Shown piece by piece: positions 48,405 through 57,272 of a stretch of 64,000 nt of DNA. The notes below the pieces were generated by a model. That model was not told the origin of the DNA. It saw only the letters and a program-made list of their open reading frames with translations, and did not search any database. Both the position numbers and the translations under genes were made by a program. Within the stretch, counting starts at the first letter, position 1. Every line of letters starts with the position of its first letter. This DNA is from Novispirillum itersonii (GTDB lineage Bacteria; Pseudomonadota; Alphaproteobacteria; Rhodospirillales; Rhodospirillaceae). Where the stretch lies: the NCBI RefSeq assembly GCF_014205675.1, contig NZ_JACIIX010000011.1, positions 1 through 64,000 on the forward strand, given 5' to 3'.

Positions 48405-50045
48405 TTACTTCCTGTCGAGCCAGGCAGCATAGAAGCTGGGACGGCCCACGGCCTCGAAGGCCAGATCCTTCACGTACGGAGCGGCGGCAAAGGCCTGCGG
48501 CTCCTCGAACAGCGGGATCGCATAGGCCTGATCGACGACATAGGTCTGCACCTCTCCGGCGATCGTCAGGCGCTTCGCCGGATCGGTTTCCGACGCCAGC
48601 CCTTCCAGCAGGCGGTTCAGATGGTCATCAACGAACGACTGCACCTTGCCCGGACCGCCCTTCTGGCGCAGGACATCGCGGTTAAGCGGGTAATACTGGC
48701 TTTTGATCACGTCCGGATCGGCCCGGCCGACCATCGCCGGGGCCACCGGGGTCTTCAGCGGATCCAGATCATCGGCAACCCGGCTGCCGGAATCCCCGGA
48801 CAGGACGGTCAGCCTGACCCCGACCTTGGCCCATTGCTGCGCCAGAAGCTGAAGGGTCGCCTTGTTCTGCGGCTGCGGCAGGGATTCATAAGCGGTCAGC
48901 ACCAGATCCTTGCCATCCTTCTGGCGCAGGCCATTGGGGCCGGGAGTCCAGCCCGCCTGATCCAGCAGCGTTGCCGCCGCCTTGGGGTCAAAGGTCAGCT
49001 TCGGAGCCAGATTGATGTAGCCCTGCGCGGTGGAGGCGATGATGGAGGTTGCCTGCGGATAGTTTTTCGAAAACAGGGTCCGCACCACTTCCGCGCTGTC
49101 GGTGGCCTTCAGCAGGGCCTGCCGGACCCGCACATCGGCAACCAGCGGATTATCCGGGCGGAACACCACCGAATTGTTCACCCCCCGGGTCGGCGGGGCA
49201 TAAATGGTGTAGCCCTTATCCAGCACCTGCTTCTCGTCATAGGCCTGCACCTGACGGATCACATCCCCCTGCCCGGCGGTCAGGGCACCAATCCGCACGC
49301 TGTCTTCCGACACCACCAGCAGGCGGATCCCATCCAGATGCGGCGGGCCCTGATGCTCCAGCTTTGCCGGACCCCAGGCATAATCCTTGCGGGCCTTGAA
49401 AGTGATTTCCTTGCCCAAAACCTCGTTGGTAACCACAAAGGGGCCGGATCCGATGATCTTGGTGGCATCGCCCAACTCATCGAGTTTGCGCGACAGCGTG
49501 GACAGAGACACCAGACCGGAGCCGATCACCGAGGTCCCCTGCAGGAAGCCGGGCGACGGCTTTTTGAAGGTGAACTTCACCGTATACGGGTCGATGACCT
49601 CGCTGTGATCATAGTTGTTGATCACTTCTGACACCGGCAGTTTCAGATCTTTGTTGCCAAGGCCGAAGGTGTCGTAATTCTTCGCCACCACCGCAGAGTC
49701 CAGCGGCGTACCGTCAGAGAAAGTCACGCCTTTGCGGATCTTGAAGGTGTATTCCGTCCGGTCGGCGTTCACCGTCCACGACTCGGCAATCCATGGCTCG
49801 ATCTCCAGCGTTTTCGGATTCTGGTAGGTCAGCTTATCGGTGATCTGGTTGAGAATACCGCCATTGGGATAGAAGCCGCCCGCCGGGGGATACAGAGCGG
49901 TATGCCCCTGCTGTTCCAGATAGATCAGGGTTCCGCCATTGACCGCTGTCTCCGCCGCCATGGCCACGGACAGGGCCGACAGGCTGACAGCCCCGGCAAA
50001 AACAGACGCAGCCAGCAGGCGGGGACGGAAAACAGAGACGGTCAT
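48405..50045 (-). CDS. ABC transporter substrate-binding protein (KPN_01854-type, peptide-binding fold)
   Basis: A 546-residue extracytoplasmic binding protein of the DppA/OppA class. A Sec signal peptide with an AMA-AE type cleavage site (about residue 30) precedes LIYLEQQGHTALYPPAGGFYPNGGILNQITDKLTY, then WIAESWTVNADRTEYTFKIRKGVTFSDGTPLDS. Being first in the operon, it sets transport specificity. AAAGGA eight bases upstream supports ATG 50045. Its promoter region holds one copy of the island's CTAT-N6-ATAG palindrome (50227-50240). Confidence 0.92.
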   Translation of the reverse strand: MTVSVFRPRLLAASVFAGAVSLSALSVAMAAETAVNGGTLIYLEQQGHTALYPPAGGFYPNGGILNQITDKLTYQNPKTLEIEPWIAESWTVNADRTEYTFKIRKGVTFSDGTPLDSAVVAKNYDTFGLGNKDLKLPVSEVINNYDHSEVIDPYTVKFTFKKPSPGFLQGTSVIGSGLVSLSTLSRKLDELGDATKIIGSGPFVVTNEVLGKEITFKARKDYAWGPAKLEHQGPPHLDGIRLLVVSEDSVRIGALTAGQGDVIRQVQAYDEKQVLDKGYTIYAPPTRGVNNSVVFRPDNPLVADVRVRQALLKATDSAEVVRTLFSKNYPQATSIIASTAQGYINLAPKLTFDPKAAATLLDQAGWTPGPNGLRQKDGKDLVLTAYESLPQPQNKATLQLLAQQWAKVGVRLTVLSGDSGSRVADDLDPLKTPVAPAMVGRADPDVIKSQYYPLNRDVLRQKGGPGKVQSFVDDHLNRLLEGLASETDPAKRLTIAGEVQTYVVDQAYAIPLFEEPQAFAAAPYVKDLAFEAVGRPSFYAAWLDRK

Positions 50046-50226
50046 GGACTGATCCTTTCAGGGCAAACCATCCGGTCCGGCAAGGCTCCGCCCCGGCCAG
50101 CCGCCGATAGCATCGGGCGGCCCGGCGACAGACGGGCGAAGGACTGGGGACGGAACAAAATCATCGGCCACGGGGCCGGAGAAAGCGGGAGAAGACCGGA
50201 GGGTTCCGTGCCTCATACCTAAAACG

Positions 50227-50240
50227 CTATTTCTTTATAG
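50227..50240. promoter_or_regulatory. Island operator copy A (CTAT-N6-ATAG), KPN-type operon
   Basis: CTAT (50227-50230), TTCTTT, ATAG (50237-50240), followed by ATTTAT. It lies about 185 bp upstream of the substrate-binding-protein start, in an AT-rich patch that contrasts with the GC-rich surroundings. Confidence 0.6.
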
Positions 50241-50330
50241 ATTTATGGTCAACATATTTCCGCATATCTATATGATTTTTTCATTATTTAACGAACCAAA
50301 GCTGTGTATTAAAAATATCTCTTTGAAAAT

Positions 50331-50361
50331 AAAAAGAACCCGCCCCAATCCGGGGCGGGTT
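50331..50361 (-). terminator. Intrinsic terminator of the aap-type operon
   Basis: AACCCGCCCC (50337-50346), loop AATCC, GGGGCGGGTT (50352-50361). On the minus strand it is followed by TTCTTTTTATTTTC. It directly follows the last permease gene, so no ATPase gene belongs to this operon. Confidence 0.9.
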
Positions 50362-50426
50362 TCAAGGTGTCGTCATGAGGAGGGCCGACCTGGATCACTC
50401 CGGCCCCGACACAGCAGGCTGCCCGT

Positions 50427-51572
50427 TCAACGGGACTCACGACGATGGGGAGACACATGCCGTTCCAGCCACAGGCTGTAGCGGGATCCGAAGAAGCACA
50501 GGGTGAAATACACAAGGGCGGCAAAAGCATAGGCCTCATCATGGCGGCCCATCCATTCGGTGTCGTTGGCAGCGACCCGGGCCGCATTCAGGAAATCGAA
50601 CAGGCCGATCACCAGCACCAGCGAGGTATCCTGAAACACATTCAGCAGGATATTGACGATGCCGGGGATCACCGTACGGATCGCCTGCGGCAGGATGATC
50701 CGCCGTAGGGTCTGCCAGCGCGACAGGCCCAGCGCATAGGCGGCCTCATACTGGCCTTTCGGCACCGCCTGCAATCCGGCCCGCAGGGTCTCAGCCAGAA
50801 AGGCCGCAACAAAGATACTGACCGCGATCTGCGCCCGCAGCAGCTTGTCCACCGCCGCCCCGGCGGGCAGCATCAGCGGAAACAGCAGAGTCGCCGCATA
50901 CAGCACGGCGATGAACGGAATGCCACGGGTGATCTCGATCCCCAACACCGACAGCAGGCGCAGCCCGCCCATTTTCGACCGCCGGGCCAGAGCCAGCGCC
51001 ACCGCCAGCGGGGCCGCCATCAGCACCCCGGCGACAAAAACCAGCAGACTGAGGGTCATTCCCCCCCACACATCGGTGGCCACCGGAGCCAGCCCGAAGC
51101 CCCCGCCCAGCAGGATCACCACCACAGCCATCCCGACACCCCACGCCACCAGCAGCGGCCAGCGCCACAGGGCGGGAATACCGGTGGCAACAATCAGGCC
51201 CGCCATCACCAGCAGCGCCGCAGCGGACCGCCCCTGCTCCGGCCCCGGGTACAGGCCGAACAGGATGAAGCGGATCTTGTCCGCGACAAAGGCCCAGCAC
51301 GCCCCCTGCCCCACCTCCTGCCGGCAGGCATCGCCATTGCCGGTCCACACCGCCTTGACCAGCGCCCAGTCCAGAAACGGCCAGACCACCACGGCGATAA
51401 ACCCAAGGTAGGCCAGCGTGATGACGCTGTTCAGCGGGGTGCCGAACAGCCCCCCCCCCCACAGGCGGCGCAGGGCCAGCCGGAGCGGCGACGGCGGGAC
51501 CGCCGGAGCCATGACAGTCTCCTCGAACGGCAGATCGGACGGGTTTTCCACGGCGGCGGCAACGGCAGTCAT
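50427..51572 (-). CDS. aapM: Polar amino-acid ABC transporter permease (AapM-like)
   Basis: A 381-residue permease whose conserved core is in the C-terminal half: ITRGIPFIAVLYAATLLFP, FVAAFLAETLRAGLQAVPKGQYEAAYALGLSRWQTLRRIILPQAIRTVIPGIVNILLNVFQDTSLV. The N-terminal half has extra membrane segments and a periplasmic loop, as in AapM of the general L-amino-acid transporter. It overlaps aapQ by 4 bp and is the last gene before a terminator; the expected aapP ATPase gene is missing here. Confidence 0.9.
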   Translation of the reverse strand: MTAVAAAVENPSDLPFEETVMAPAVPPSPLRLALRRLWGGGLFGTPLNSVITLAYLGFIAVVVWPFLDWALVKAVWTGNGDACRQEVGQGACWAFVADKIRFILFGLYPGPEQGRSAAALLVMAGLIVATGIPALWRWPLLVAWGVGMAVVVILLGGGFGLAPVATDVWGGMTLSLLVFVAGVLMAAPLAVALALARRSKMGGLRLLSVLGIEITRGIPFIAVLYAATLLFPLMLPAGAAVDKLLRAQIAVSIFVAAFLAETLRAGLQAVPKGQYEAAYALGLSRWQTLRRIILPQAIRTVIPGIVNILLNVFQDTSLVLVIGLFDFLNAARVAANDTEWMGRHDEAYAFAALVYFTLCFFGSRYSLWLERHVSPHRRESR

Positions 51573-52834
51573 CGGTGGTTTTCTCCCCGCAAGGCGACAC
51601 GGTGGTTGTAGAGGTTCATCAACGCCGAGGTGATCAGGCTGAGGGTCAGGTAGACAAAGATCATGATGCTGATCGCCTCCAGCACATGCCCCCCTTGATT
51701 GGCGGTGGTGTTCAGCACGTTGACCAGATCAGGGTAGCCGATGGCCACGGCGATGCTGGAATGCTTGGTCAGCGACACATAGCTGGAGGTCAGGGCCGGA
51801 ATAATCACCCGCAGGGCCTGCGGTAACACCACCAGCCGCATCACCCGCCGCTCCGGCAGGCCCAGCGCCCGGGCCGCCTCCCACTGACCGCGCGGAACCG
51901 ACTGAATACCCGCCCGCACCAGCTCCGCCACCGAGGCCGAGGTATTGACGGCCAGACCGATCCACAGGGCGACGAATTCCGGGCTCAGGGTGCGCCCCCC
52001 GGTGATGTTGAAACCGGTCAGGCGCGGCAGATCCAGCGTCCATACCGGACCGGCCAGTCCCCACAGCAGGGCGGTTGCTGCGGCAGCCAGTCCCAGCGGC
52101 AGACCTGTCCTCCACAGGACCGCACCCCGGAGCCGGGCAGGTCCCCACCGCCGCAGGGCCGCCCACAGCAGCACCGCCAGACCCACGCCCCCCAGCATCA
52201 GCAGACCGCCGGACAGCGGAGCCTCCTCCGCCGTGATCCCCGGGGTGAACAGCCCGCGGTTGGTCAGAAACACCCCCGGCAGCGGCGACAGCGCCTGACG
52301 GGGAGACGGCAGGGCATGAACGGTCAGGCTCCAGAAAAACAGTTGCAGCAACAGCGGGGTATTGCGGATGACCTCGATGTACACCTGCACGGTGCGGGAC
52401 AGCAGCGGATTGGACGACAGCCGCGCCACCCCCAGCGACAGCCCCAGCACCGTCGCCAGCGCACAGCTGAGCACGGCCACCTGCACCGTGTTCAGAAAGC
52501 CGACGGCCACCGCCCGCCCGTAACTGTCCGCCGCCGAATAGGGGATCCAGCTTTCGCCGATCTCAAACCCGGCAGACCGGGACAGGAACCCGAACCCCGG
52601 CGTCAGCCCCAGCCGCGCCAGATTGCCGGACAGGGTCATCCCCAGCCAGACCGCCACGGCCAGAACCGCCCCGACCGCCAGAAGCTGGACCCGGGGGTAA
52701 TCCCCCCACCAGCCGCTGATCCGGTCCGCAGCACTGGCCACCCCGCCGCGCAGGGCACCCCCGATCCACAACAGGACCGGGGGCTTGCGGGCAGACGGTG
52801 ATCCGGGAGAAACCGGCGGAACGGGACGGATCAT
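51569..52834 (-). CDS. aapQ: Polar amino-acid ABC transporter permease (AapQ-like)
   Basis: A 421-residue permease of the HisM/AapQ group. It has the family's large insertion between the first membrane segments (YIEVIRNTPLLLQLFFWSLTVHALPSPRQALSPLPGVFLTNRGLFTP) and the coupling motif AGIQSVPRGQWEAARALGLPERRVMRLVVLPQALRVIIPALTSSYVSLTKHSS. It works as a heterodimer with the AapM-like protein. It lies 12 bp downstream of the binding-protein gene. Confidence 0.9.
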   Translation of the reverse strand: MIRPVPPVSPGSPSARKPPVLLWIGGALRGGVASAADRISGWWGDYPRVQLLAVGAVLAVAVWLGMTLSGNLARLGLTPGFGFLSRSAGFEIGESWIPYSAADSYGRAVAVGFLNTVQVAVLSCALATVLGLSLGVARLSSNPLLSRTVQVYIEVIRNTPLLLQLFFWSLTVHALPSPRQALSPLPGVFLTNRGLFTPGITAEEAPLSGGLLMLGGVGLAVLLWAALRRWGPARLRGAVLWRTGLPLGLAAAATALLWGLAGPVWTLDLPRLTGFNITGGRTLSPEFVALWIGLAVNTSASVAELVRAGIQSVPRGQWEAARALGLPERRVMRLVVLPQALRVIIPALTSSYVSLTKHSSIAVAIGYPDLVNVLNTTANQGGHVLEAISIMIFVYLTLSLITSALMNLYNHRVALRGENHR

Positions 52835-52846
52835 GCCTGCCCCCTC

Positions 52847-53890
52847 TTAGCGGAACGGCGGGGCGTACAGCAGGCCGCCCTTGGTCCACGACTGGTTGAA
52901 GCCGCGCTCAAAACCAAGGCCGGAGGCCTTGCCAAGGCTGCGTTCAAAGATTTCGCCGTAGTTTCCGACCGTCTTGATGATGGTGTAGAACACCTTCGGA
53001 TCCAGCTTGGCAGCCTGCCCCAGCGCCGGATCAACCCCGAGGAACCGGCGGATGGTCGGGTTCTCGCTGGTCAGGAAGCTGTCAACGTTATCCTTGGTGA
53101 TCCCCAGCTCTTCAGCCTGCAAGGTGGCATAGACCACCCAGTTGACCACTTCCAGCCAGCGGTCATCGCCCCAGCGGATTGCCGGAGCCAGCGGCTCCTT
53201 GGAAATCCGCTCCGGCAGGACGATGTAGTCATCCGGATTGGGCAGCTGTAAACGGCGGAAGGCCAGATCGGTGGAATCCTGCGTCACCACATCGCAGCGG
53301 CCGGAGGTGAAGGCCTTGCGGATTTCGTTGGTGTCTTCAATCACCACCGGCTTGAAGGTGGCGTTGTTCTGGCGGAAGAAGTCAGCGATGTTCAGTTCAC
53401 CGGTGGTGCCGCTCTGGATACACACCGTCGCGCCGTTCAGCTCGGTGCCCTTGGTGACGCCCAGCTTCTTCGGCACCAGCAGGCCCTGCCCGTCATAGAA
53501 CACCACCGGCCCGAAGTGGAACCCCAGCTGGTGCGACCGGGTAAAGGTCTGGGTCACGCCGGACAGCAGAATGTCGAATTCCCCGGACTGGAGGGCCGGC
53601 AGGCGCTGCTGCGGCGAAGAGGTGATGAACTCCACCTTGTTCGGGTCGTTGAACAGCGCAATCGACAGGGCGCGGCCAAAATCGACGAAGAAGCCTTCCC
53701 ACCGCCCCGACTTATCGACGTTGAAGAACCCCGGCCCCGGGCTGCCGACGCCAACCTTGATGGATCCACGGGCCTGAATGGCATCGATGGTCGGCCCGGC
53801 CTGCGCCACACCGGGGGCGGCCAGCGCCCCGACACCGACGGACAGGGCCGCCACGGCCCCAAGGAGCTTCGCTTTCAGTTTCTTCAGCAT
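52847..53890 (-). CDS. aapJ: Amino-acid ABC transporter substrate-binding protein (AapJ-like)
   Basis: A 347-residue periplasmic binding protein. The signal peptide (MLKKLKAKLLGAVAALSVGVGALAAPGVAQAG) is followed by the family-3 solute-binding fold: IQARGSIKVGVGSPGPGFFNVDKSGRWEGFFVDFGRALSIALF, GATVCIQSGTTGELNIADFFR and SGRCDVVTQDSTDLAFRRL. In Rhizobium the Aap system imports many L-amino acids; inside this sulfur island cystine or a related compound is a plausible ligand, but that is inference. ATG 53890 puts the signal peptide at the N-terminus. Confidence 0.9.
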   Translation of the reverse strand: MLKKLKAKLLGAVAALSVGVGALAAPGVAQAGPTIDAIQARGSIKVGVGSPGPGFFNVDKSGRWEGFFVDFGRALSIALFNDPNKVEFITSSPQQRLPALQSGEFDILLSGVTQTFTRSHQLGFHFGPVVFYDGQGLLVPKKLGVTKGTELNGATVCIQSGTTGELNIADFFRQNNATFKPVVIEDTNEIRKAFTSGRCDVVTQDSTDLAFRRLQLPNPDDYIVLPERISKEPLAPAIRWGDDRWLEVVNWVVYATLQAEELGITKDNVDSFLTSENPTIRRFLGVDPALGQAAKLDPKVFYTIIKTVGNYGEIFERSLGKASGLGFERGFNQSWTKGGLLYAPPFR

Positions 53891-54180
53891 CACAGGATCC
53901 CTTTTTCTGCTGTCTGTTGAAATGGTCTGTCTGGGAGAGGAGCGGCAGAGGCGGCCCACGCATCTGCGCAGGATTGTTGCGTCTGCGGAAACCGGGGGTT
54001 CCGGACCGACAGAAAAGGCCACGGGCTGGCGCGATAGCGCCGAACGGGTACGGGCGAAAGGCCAGCCCGGGCATCAAGTCTGGAGAGGTCACGAGGAAAC
54101 GTTGCAGCGGCACAACAGCATCCGGTCCGGAAGGGCCGGGGCGTCTGTTGCATCAGCCGCAGGGCCAAGACTAAACATAT

Positions 54181-54202
54181 AAATCTATCTGTAAATAGAT
54201 TT
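54181..54202. promoter_or_regulatory. Island operator copy B, perfect 8-bp arms, aap operon
   Basis: AAATCTAT (54181-54188), CTGTAA, ATAGATTT (54195-54202). This is the most symmetric copy and defines the extended consensus AAATCTAT-N6-ATAGATTT. Confidence 0.72.
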
Positions 54203-54214
54203 TTGATATTCGGT

Positions 54215-54235
54215 GTTATTTTTTTGAAAAATAAC
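54215..54235. promoter_or_regulatory. Second palindrome upstream of aapJ
   Basis: GTTATTTTT (54215-54223), TTG, AAAAATAAC (54227-54235) are perfect 9-bp arms. A degenerate relative (GTTTATTTTAAATAAC, 57096-57111) lies in front of the first cysP, so this may be a separate regulator's site shared by two sulfur operons. Confidence 0.55.
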
Positions 54236-54269
54236 ATTCATGAAGTGGAAAATATGGGCCTTCAGGCAA

Positions 54270-54300
54270 CAAAAAACCCGCCTGCCATAGGCAGACGGGT
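54270..54300 (-). terminator. Intrinsic terminator of the first cysPTW operon
   Basis: ACCCG(C)CTGCC (54276-54286), ATA, GGCAG(A)CGGGT (54290-54300); on the minus strand TTTTTTG follows. It closes the operon after cysW, so cysA is not part of it. Confidence 0.88.
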
Positions 54301-54324
54301 CTTTGCACAGCAGAAACCGGCAGG

Positions 54325-55170
54325 CTATTCGCTGGCGCTGCGGCGGGAGCGGTCAATCTGCCGCTCCACAATCGCCTTGGCCGCCAGGGTCACCACCGCC
54401 AGCGAGGTCAGAATCGACGCCACGGCAAAGGAGCCGGAGTTGTCATAGTCATGGAACAGCAGGTCGATATACAGCGGCAGGGTGTTGGTTTCGCCCCGGA
54501 TATGCCCGGACACCACCGACACCGCCCCGAATTCCCCCAGCACCCGCGCCGCACAGAGAATCACCCCATACAGCAGCGCCCAGCGGATATTCGGCAGCGT
54601 CACCCGCAGAAAGGTCCGCAGTCCCCCGGCACCGAGAATAATCGCCGCCTCCTCGTCATCCGTGCCATGCAGACGCATCAGCGGCAGCAGCTCGCGGGCG
54701 ATGAACGGGCTGACCACAAACAGGATTGCCAGCAGGATTCCCGGCACCGCAAACATCACCGGAATGTTGTGATCCTGTAGATAGGAGCCCAGCGGACTCG
54801 ACGCCCCGTACACCAGCAGACAGGCCACCCCGGCGACAATCGGCGACACCGAAAACGGCAGCTCGATCAGAGACACCAGCACCGTCTTGCCCCGCCAGCG
54901 GAACTTGGTCAGTGCCCAGGCCGCCGCCAGCCCGAACAGCGCCGACAGCGGCACGCAGACCACCAGCGTCAGCAGGGTCAGACCGACCGCCGACAGGGTT
55001 TCCCGCGCCGAGACCACCTGCCACCACGCCGCCGCCCCCTTGGAAAAGGCATGGCCGAACACCACCGCCAGCGGGGTACCGAACAGCAGCACCGCCAGCA
55101 GCACTGCCGCCGCCACACACAGCCATGCGCCAACCCCGTCCGGGCGACGCCGTTCCCGATGATGCTGCAT
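54325..55170 (-). CDS. cysW: Sulfate/thiosulfate ABC transporter permease CysW (first copy)
   Basis: A 281-residue inner-membrane permease. Six hydrophobic segments are visible, with KTVLVSLIELPFSVSPIVAGVACLLVYG, HNIPVMFAVPGILLAILFVVSPFIARELLPLM and the ATPase-coupling loop [66 protein letters not shown] is diagnostic of CysW. The true start is ATG 55170, one base into the cysT stop; the frame further upstream overlaps cysT and is not coding. A fuller second copy of this system lies at 59650-63557. Confidence 0.93.
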   Translation of the reverse strand: MQHHRERRRPDGVGAWLCVAAAVLLAVLLFGTPLAVVFGHAFSKGAAAWWQVVSARETLSAVGLTLLTLVVCVPLSALFGLAAAWALTKFRWRGKTVLVSLIELPFSVSPIVAGVACLLVYGASSPLGSYLQDHNIPVMFAVPGILLAILFVVSPFIARELLPLMRLHGTDDEEAAIILGAGGLRTFLRVTLPNIRWALLYGVILCAARVLGEFGAVSVVSGHIRGETNTLPLYIDLLFHDYDNSGSFAVASILTSLAVVTLAAKAIVERQIDRSRRSASE

Positions 55171-56009
55171 CACACGCCCTCCTTCTCCAGATAGCGGTGC
55201 TGCCACGCCTGAATGGCATTGGCCAGCAGCATCACCCCCAGCGCTGACAGCAGAATCACCACCGCAATCGCGGTTGCCGCCGGATAGTTGTATTCCTCCA
55301 GCCGGATATAGATCAGCAGCGAGGTGATCTCGGTCTTCATCGGACGGTTCCCGGCAATGAAGATGATCGCCCCGAATTCCCCCAGGCAACGGGCAAAGGC
55401 CAGCGTCATCCCTGCCAGAACCGCCGGTGCCACCACCGGGGCAATTACATGGCGGAACACCTGCCAGCGCCCGGCCCCCAGCAGACCGGCGGCCTCCTCG
55501 GCATCGGCATCAAGGTCTTCCAGCACCGGCTGCACGGTCCGCACCACAAACGGCAGGCTGGTAAAGGCCATGGCGACGGCAATCCCCGCCTGTGCGTTGA
55601 CCACGGTCCAGCCCATCGCCGCCAGAAGCGGCCCGAACCAGCCGGTGGCCGACAGCGCCGCCGACAGGGCCACCCCCGCCACCGCCGTTGGCAGGGCGAA
55701 GGGGATATCCATCACCGCATCCAGCAGACGGCGCCCGGGAAACTCATAACGGGCCAGAACCCAGGCAAACAGCAGACCGGCCACCCCGTTAAACGCCACC
55801 GCCTGAAGGGCAGAGGTCAGGGTGACCTGATAAGTCGCCAATGCCCGCGGGCTGGCCACCGCCGCCACGAACTCCGCCGCCGACAGCCCGGCGGCCCACC
55901 ACAGCAGGGCCGCCAGAGGCAAAAGGACAATCACGCCGAGATACCCCAGCGTGATGCCCAATGTCAGCGAAAAGCCCGGCAGGGTGCGTCGGGAGCGGCG
56001 CAGACTCAT
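55170..56009 (-). CDS. cysT: Sulfate/thiosulfate ABC transporter permease CysT (first copy)
   Basis: A 279-residue permease with LPGFSLTLGITLGYLGVIVLLPLAALLWW at the N-terminus, RRLLDAVMDIPFALPTAVAGVALSA, FVVRTVQPVLEDLDADAEEAAGLLGAGRWQVFRHVIAPVVAPAVLAG (coupling loop) and CLGEFGAIIFIAGNRPMKTEITSLLIYIRLEEYNY, the CysT/CysU signature. It forms the heterodimeric pore with CysW. It overlaps the binding-protein stop by 4 bp and the cysW start by 1 bp, so the genes are tightly coupled. Confidence 0.94.
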   Translation of the reverse strand: MSLRRSRRTLPGFSLTLGITLGYLGVIVLLPLAALLWWAAGLSAAEFVAAVASPRALATYQVTLTSALQAVAFNGVAGLLFAWVLARYEFPGRRLLDAVMDIPFALPTAVAGVALSAALSATGWFGPLLAAMGWTVVNAQAGIAVAMAFTSLPFVVRTVQPVLEDLDADAEEAAGLLGAGRWQVFRHVIAPVVAPAVLAGMTLAFARCLGEFGAIIFIAGNRPMKTEITSLLIYIRLEEYNYPAATAIAVVILLSALGVMLLANAIQAWQHRYLEKEGV

Positions 56010-57025
56010 TTCGCGACGAACACCTGATCCAGCAGCGCCCCTTCGGCGAAGTGAGCCTTATTGACCGCCGCCCAGCCACCGAGGCTGTCGATGGTCAGCA
56101 GCCGCACGTCCGGGAACTGCGCCTTATACTTGGCCACCACCTCCGGATCACGGACCCGGTTATAATTCTGCGCCAGCACATCCTGCGCCGACTTGGTGTA
56201 GAGGAAATTCAGGTAGGCGGACGCCTCAGCGCGGGAGCCCCGGCGGTCGGCCACCTTGTCAACCACCGCCACCGGGAAATCGGCCAGCAGGCTGACCGGC
56301 GGCACCACCGCATCAAAGCGGTCAGCCCCGAATTCCTGCTGAATGCCCCGCACTTCCGCCTCGAACGTCACCAGCACGTCACCGGTGCCACGTTCCACGA
56401 AGGTGGTGGTGGCCGCCCGCCCGCCGGTATCGAACACCGGCACATTGGCCAGCAGCTTGCCGACAAAGTCCTTGGCCTTGTCGGCATTGCCCCCGCTGCT
56501 TTCCAGCGCATAGGCATAGGCGGCAAGATAGGTGTAGCGGGCATTGCCCGAGGTCTTCGGATTCGGGAACACCACCTGCACATCCGCGCGGACCAGATCG
56601 TCCCACGACTTGATGCCCTTCGGATTGCCCTTGCGCACCAGGAAGGCCGGGAGCGAATAGTACGGTGAGGCATCGTTGGGGAACTTCTTCGCCCAGTCGG
56701 CGGCGACAAAGCCCTTGTCGGCCAGCACCTGCACATCCGGCACCTGATTGAAGGTGACCACGTCAGCGGCCAGCCCTTCCAGAATCGAGCGGGCCTGCTT
56801 CGACGACCCACCGTGCGACTGCTTCACCTCCAGCGCTGGCAGGCCCTTGGCCGCCCGTTCGTCTTTATAGAGGGTGTTCAGCTTGGCATAGAGCTCGCGG
56901 GAAATGTCGTAGGAGACGTTCAGGATCTCGCTGACCGGGGCATCGGCGGCGCGGACCGGGGCCGCGGCGAGGGAAGCCGCAACAGCGGCGGAAGCGAACA
57001 GGGCTTTCAGATTCAGGCGGCGCAT
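56006..57025 (-). CDS. cysP: Sulfate-binding periplasmic protein (first copy)
   Basis: A 339-residue binding protein with a Sec signal peptide (MRRLNLKALFASAAVAASLAAAPVRAAD). The sulfate-binding family sequence follows: [68 protein letters not shown] and TTTFVERGTGDVLVTFEAEV. AAGGAG eight bases before ATG 57025 decides the start against a longer frame to 57085. Whether it is closer to Sbp or CysP cannot be settled by eye. It differs from the second copy in the loop after SHGGS (SSKQ here, GKQ there). Confidence 0.93.
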   Translation of the reverse strand: MRRLNLKALFASAAVAASLAAAPVRAADAPVSEILNVSYDISRELYAKLNTLYKDERAAKGLPALEVKQSHGGSSKQARSILEGLAADVVTFNQVPDVQVLADKGFVAADWAKKFPNDASPYYSLPAFLVRKGNPKGIKSWDDLVRADVQVVFPNPKTSGNARYTYLAAYAYALESSGGNADKAKDFVGKLLANVPVFDTGGRAATTTFVERGTGDVLVTFEAEVRGIQQEFGADRFDAVVPPVSLLADFPVAVVDKVADRRGSRAEASAYLNFLYTKSAQDVLAQNYNRVRDPEVVAKYKAQFPDVRLLTIDSLGGWAAVNKAHFAEGALLDQVFVAK

Positions 57026-57095
57026 CGCGGGAACTCCTTCGATCAGCGTCACGGCGTTGTGTTGTTGTAGGGATATTTCACACATTCTGTAAAGT

Positions 57096-57124
57096 TGTTT
57101 ATTTTAAATAACCTTTTTTCATAG
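57096..57124. promoter_or_regulatory. Degenerate island operator copy F and palindrome upstream of first cysP
   Basis: A CATAGTTAATTATG half-site (from 57120, ATAG at 57121-57124) resembles the right arm of the island palindrome, but the left arm (CCTT) does not match well. GTTTATTTTAAATAAC (57096-57111) resembles the second aapJ palindrome. Both lie 70-100 bp upstream of the ATG in an AT-rich patch. Confidence 0.4.
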
Positions 57125-57152
57125 TTAATTATGCAAAATCGACACTGCCATC

Positions 57153-57187
57153 AAAAAAGGCGGCTTCCGTTGTGGAAACCGCCTTTT
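57153..57187 (-). terminator. Intrinsic terminator of the 93-residue gene
   Basis: AAAAGGCGG and CCGCCTTTT pair around an inner TTCC/GGAA stem. The minus strand ends in TTTTTTG, matching the gene at 57273-57554. Confidence 0.82.
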
Positions 57188-57272
57188 CAGCATTCAGCCC
57201 GCATTCGGGGCATCTCATCTTCATCCCGCTGCACCTTGCGGCCGGGACAACAACAGCCATCAGACATCGGGA

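Larger units (their letters stand above)
53891..54269. promoter_or_regulatory. aapJ upstream region with two palindromes
   Basis: About 380 bp with no supported gene. The left 280 bp are GC-rich leader sequence; the right part (54170-54240) is sharply AT-rich and holds the perfect AAATCTAT-N6-ATAGATTT palindrome (54181-54202) and a second one at 54215-54235. The minus-strand promoter very likely lies in this AT-rich part, leaving an unusually long leader of roughly 280 nt. Confidence 0.6.
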
